6,432 nt of DNA, taken from the NCBI GenBank assembly GCA_003550945.1, contig PULL01000041.1, positions 1-6,432 of the forward strand, given 5' to 3'. The position numbers and the translations under genes are program-made. Below, one piece after another: positions 3,707 through 6,432 of this stretch; the first letter of the stretch is position 1, and every line of letters begins with the position of its first letter. The DNA comes from Thioalkalivibrio sp. Its GTDB lineage: Bacteria; Pseudomonadota; Gammaproteobacteria; Ectothiorhodospirales; Ectothiorhodospiraceae. The notes beneath the pieces were generated by a model, which did no database searches, was not told the DNA's origin, and saw only the letters and a program-made list of their open reading frames with translations.

Positions 3707-6432
3707 CCTGGGCCTTCTCTACGCGGTCGGGGTGGCCTACCTCGGGCTGCTGTTCGGCATCGCGTTCGCGGCGGAGCGCTCGAAGGCCTTCGGCAGTGTT
3801 GCCGGCAACGGCTGGGTGTACACGCTGTCGCTGGGCGTGTATGCCACCTCCTGGACCTTCTACGGCAATCTCGGCTTTCTCGAGACCCACGGCTATCTGT
3901 ACCTGACGATTTACCTGGGCGTGACGCTCGCGTTCGCGGCCACCCCGTTCCTGTTGCGCCCGATGCTGAGGCTTGCGCGCGAGCATCAGCTGACCTCGCT
4001 GGCCGACCTGTTTGCCTTCCGTTACCGCAGCCGGCTCACCGGGCCGCTGGTCGCGCTGTTCATGCTCGCTGGCGTACTGCCCTACATCGCGCTGCAAATC
4101 AAGGCGGTTGCCGAATCGGCGGCGGTATTGACCGCAGACACGCCGCCGCAGCTGCTGGCGCTGACCTTCACCGCAACCATTGCACTGTTCGCGATCCTGT
4201 TCGGGGCACGACACATCTCGCCGCGTGAGAAGCACTCGGGCCTCGTGGTCGCGATCGCGTTCGAATCCTTGGTGAAGCTGGTCGCGCTGCTGGTGATCGC
4301 CGGGATCGCGCTGTTCGCGGTGTTCGGAGGGCTACGCGGTCTGGACACCTGGCTGGAATCGCATCCCGAGGCGGTCACCGCGCTCTACCAGCCGGTGCTC
4401 GAGGGCGGCTGGACCAGCCTGATGATACTGGCCTTCGCCGCCGCGTTCCTACTGCCGCGGCAGTTCCACATGCTGTTCACCGAAAACATCAACCCCGAGA
4501 CGCTGAACCGCGCCGCCTGGGGTTTCCCGCTGTTCCTGCTGCTGCTGAATCTGCCGATGCCGCTGCTGTACTGGGCCGGGCAGGCCGCCGAACTGACGCA
4601 GGACACGAATTACTACGCGCTGGGGCTGGCCTCCTGGCTCGAGTCGCCGACCCTCGCACTGCTGATCTTCATCGGTGGTCTATCGGCAGCCAGCGCAATG
4701 ATGATCGTCACCACGCTGGCGCTGGCCAACATGGGCATGAACTACCTGTCGCTGCCCGCCAGCCTGCGCGAGCGCCAGGGCCTGCCGGCGAACCTGTACC
4801 GCAACCTGCTCTGGGGGCGGCGCATCTGGATCGTACTGATCATCGCACTCGGCTACGGCTTCTATGGCCTGCTGCAGGTGATCGAGGGGCTCGCCCAACT
4901 GGGTCTGATCTCCTTCGCCGCGGTCGCACAGTTCCTGCCCGGGCTGTTCGGTCTGCTGTTGTGGCCGCGAGCCACCCGCGTCGGGTTCCTGCTCGGACTC
5001 GCGGCCGGGATCACCGGCTGGTTCTTCAGCCTGGTAACCCCCTTGCTCAGTAACGCCGGAATCTGGCCGCAGGCACCCCGTCTGCAGGAACTGGCCGCGG
5101 GTGGCGGCCTCGATCCCTGGACCTTCGCGCTGACGGTGAGCCTGGGCGCCAATGCCCTGCTGTTCATCCTCGGGTCATTGCTGTCGCGGCCCAACGAGCA
5201 GGAGATCGAGGCCGGGCAGGCCTGCTGCCCTCGCGAACCCATCTATACCGGCGTCGACCTGCCCCTGGCCCGGGACGTGCCGGAGATGGAGGCCGAGCTG
5301 GCGGCCACACTCGGCAATATGCCGGCCCGGCACGAGATACAGCGGGCACTGGACGACCTCGGTCTGCCGCGACACACGCGCTCGCGCCGCGATCTGCGGC
5401 GGCTGCGCGAGCGCATCGAGCGCAACCTCTCGGGGCTGCTCGGCCCGGTACTCGCGCGCATGATCGTGGACCAGCACCTGCGCCTGGACGCCGCCGGGCG
5501 TTCGAGCCTCGGCGAGAGCCTGCGCCGGGTCGAGCAGCAGCTCGAGGATGCGCGCCTGCCGCTCACCGGTCTCGCGGCCGAACTCGACGCGCTGCGCCGC
5601 TTCCACCGGCAGATCCTTCACGAATTGCCGCTGGGGGTGTGCAGTCTGACACCGGGCGGCGAGGTCACCGGCTGGAACCACGCACTGACCCGACTCACGG
5701 GCATCCCCACCGATGGCGCGGTCGGGCAACTCGTCGAACGGCTCGAGCGCCCCTGGGGCGGGCTGCTGCAGGCCTTTCTCGACAGCAACGACCGGCAGAT
5801 CTACAAGCTGAACCTGGAGACCCGCCACGGCCCCCGCCGCCTGAACCTGCACAAATCGACGCTGGAGGTCACCGCGGGGCACCGCGAGGGGTACGTGATC
5901 CTGATCGAGGATGTTACCGCACGGGTGCAGCTGGAAAGTGAAGTCGCGCACGGCGACCGGCTCGCGTCGATCGGGCGCTTTGCAGCGGGGGTTGCGCACG
6001 AGATCGGCAACCCGCTCGCGGGCATCGCCTCTCTGGCGCAGACCCTTCCCCTGGAAGACGACCCGCGTGAGATCCGCGACATCGCGGACGACATCATTGG
6101 CCAAACCCGACGCATAAACGCGATCGTGCAGTCGTTGATCGCGTTCGCCCATTCGGACACACCGCCGCGCAACCGCTTCGAGGCCGTCGATCTCGCCGAC
6201 CTCGTCGACGAGGCCATACGCCTGACCCGTCTCGCCGGACGCAAGGACATCCGCTACGAACTGGACGAACTCGAGGGACTGGCCGTGCTGGGCGCGCGCC
6301 CGAAGCTGTTGCAGGTCTTCATCAACCTGCTGACCAACGCCGAACAGGCATCTCCGGCCAATGCGCGCATACGCATCGGTGCCCAGAAGACGGGCTCGAA
6401 AATCCGCATCAGCATTCAGGACGAAGGCCCGG
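3696..6432 (+). CDS. cbrA: CbrA-like sensor histidine kinase with sodium:solute symporter domain (3' end outside window)
   Basis: This is an inner-membrane sensor kinase fused to a transporter-like module; CbrA with its regulator CbrB controls carbon and nitrogen use in pseudomonads. The 912 visible residues hold, in order: an SSS-family membrane domain (about 1-500, many hydrophobic helices, with GWVYTLSLGVYATSWTFYG and FLLPRQFHMLFTEN typical of this fusion family); a cytoplasmic STAC-like helical region (about 535-600, with NLSGLLGPVLARMIV); a coiled-coil linker (about 606-645); a PAS domain (about 640-745, with GEVTGWNHALTRLTG); a HisKA H-box, FAAGVAHEIGNPLAGI, with phosphoacceptor H768; and a HATPase N-box, FINLLTNAEQAS (N881). 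The window ends at the start of the G1 box (DEGP, 909-912), leaving perhaps 60-80 residues outside. The GTG at 3696 is forced: a TGA in frame lies at 3678-3680 and the first helix begins immediately. It overlaps the small membrane gene by 11 bp. A Cys-Cys pair (510-511) follows the last membrane helix. The partner NtrC-type regulator is expected downstream. Confidence 0.93.
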   Translation, partial: MTLSLGLLYAVGVAYLGLLFGIAFAAERSKAFGSVAGNGWVYTLSLGVYATSWTFYGNLGFLETHGYLYLTIYLGVTLAFAATPFLLRPMLRLAREHQLTSLADLFAFRYRSRLTGPLVALFMLAGVLPYIALQIKAVAESAAVLTADTPPQLLALTFTATIALFAILFGARHISPREKHSGLVVAIAFESLVKLVALLVIAGIALFAVFGGLRGLDTWLESHPEAVTALYQPVLEGGWTSLMILAFAAAFLLPRQFHMLFTENINPETLNRAAWGFPLFLLLLNLPMPLLYWAGQAAELTQDTNYYALGLASWLESPTLALLIFIGGLSAASAMMIVTTLALANMGMNYLSLPASLRERQGLPANLYRNLLWGRRIWIVLIIALGYGFYGLLQVIEGLAQLGLISFAAVAQFLPGLFGLLLWPRATRVGFLLGLAAGITGWFFSLVTPLLSNAGIWPQAPRLQELAAGGGLDPWTFALTVSLGANALLFILGSLLSRPNEQEIEAGQACCPREPIYTGVDLPLARDVPEMEAELAATLGNMPARHEIQRALDDLGLPRHTRSRRDLRRLRERIERNLSGLLGPVLARMIVDQHLRLDAAGRSSLGESLRRVEQQLEDARLPLTGLAAELDALRRFHRQILHELPLGVCSLTPGGEVTGWNHALTRLTGIPTDGAVGQLVERLERPWGGLLQAFLDSNDRQIYKLNLETRHGPRRLNLHKSTLEVTAGHREGYVILIEDVTARVQLESEVAHGDRLASIGRFAAGVAHEIGNPLAGIASLAQTLPLEDDPREIRDIADDIIGQTRRINAIVQSLIAFAHSDTPPRNRFEAVDLADLVDEAIRLTRLAGRKDIRYELDELEGLAVLGARPKLLQVFINLLTNAEQASPANARIRIGAQKTGSKIRISIQDEGP

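Noticed and set aside
3279..4235. 318-codon minus-strand open frame spanning gluQ, the small membrane gene and the kinase start
   Set aside because: It crosses three gene boundaries on the other strand and its product is low-complexity Arg/Gln/Gly-rich, typical of a shadow frame.
5175..6152. Long minus-strand open frame (325 codons) opposite the kinase gene
   Set aside because: The plus-strand frame encodes clear STAC, PAS, HisKA and N-box motifs; the antisense frame is open because of the GC-rich third positions and shows no recognisable domain.

Overview
The window is a GC-rich stretch of ordinary chromosome with little gene-free DNA. It looks like a gammaproteobacterium: DksA is almost residue-for-residue collinear with the E. 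coli protein, dksA is followed directly by gluQ, and next comes a CbrA-type transporter-kinase fusion. A CbbY-type sugar phosphatase carrying the family signatures hints at a Calvin-cycle autotroph. A sulfur- or light-driven member of the Ectothiorhodospiraceae/Chromatiales would fit, but that placement is inference.

Layout. (1) Positions 3-683, plus strand: the C-terminal half of xseA, cut by the window start. (2) 684-1050: a gene-free spacer between convergent genes. It holds two small arrays of a ~10-bp repeat (core TCCGTG) and a 20-bp imperfect inverted repeat. (3) 1051-1833, minus strand: cbbY. (4) 1834-2001: divergent promoter region. (5) 2002-2454: dksA, the global transcription factor that works with ppGpp. 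(6) 2513-3433: gluQ, which glutamylates queuosine in tRNA-Asp, with an unusual TTG start. (7) 3536-3706: a 56-residue two-helix membrane protein matching the position and type of CbrX. (8) From 3696 to beyond the window end: a CbrA-like sensor kinase with an N-terminal sodium:solute symporter module, then STAC, PAS, HisKA and HATPase parts. It is truncated in the HATPase domain.

How the genes work together. dksA, gluQ, the small membrane gene and the sensor kinase lie head to tail, with gaps of about 100 bp or less, and could be one transcription unit. They cover stringent-response transcription control, tRNA modification and nutrient/carbon-nitrogen sensing. The small membrane gene and the kinase overlap by 11 bp, so their translation is probably coupled. 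Very short ORFs with stop-start overlaps sit before both gluQ and the small membrane gene; whether they are translated is unknown. cbbY is divergent from dksA and convergent with xseA, so it is a separate unit.

I found no mobile element with a transposase, no CRISPR, no tRNA or rRNA, and no clearly new system. The points most worth a second look are the intergenic repeat cluster, the chain of overlapping short frames, and the small-protein/kinase overlap.
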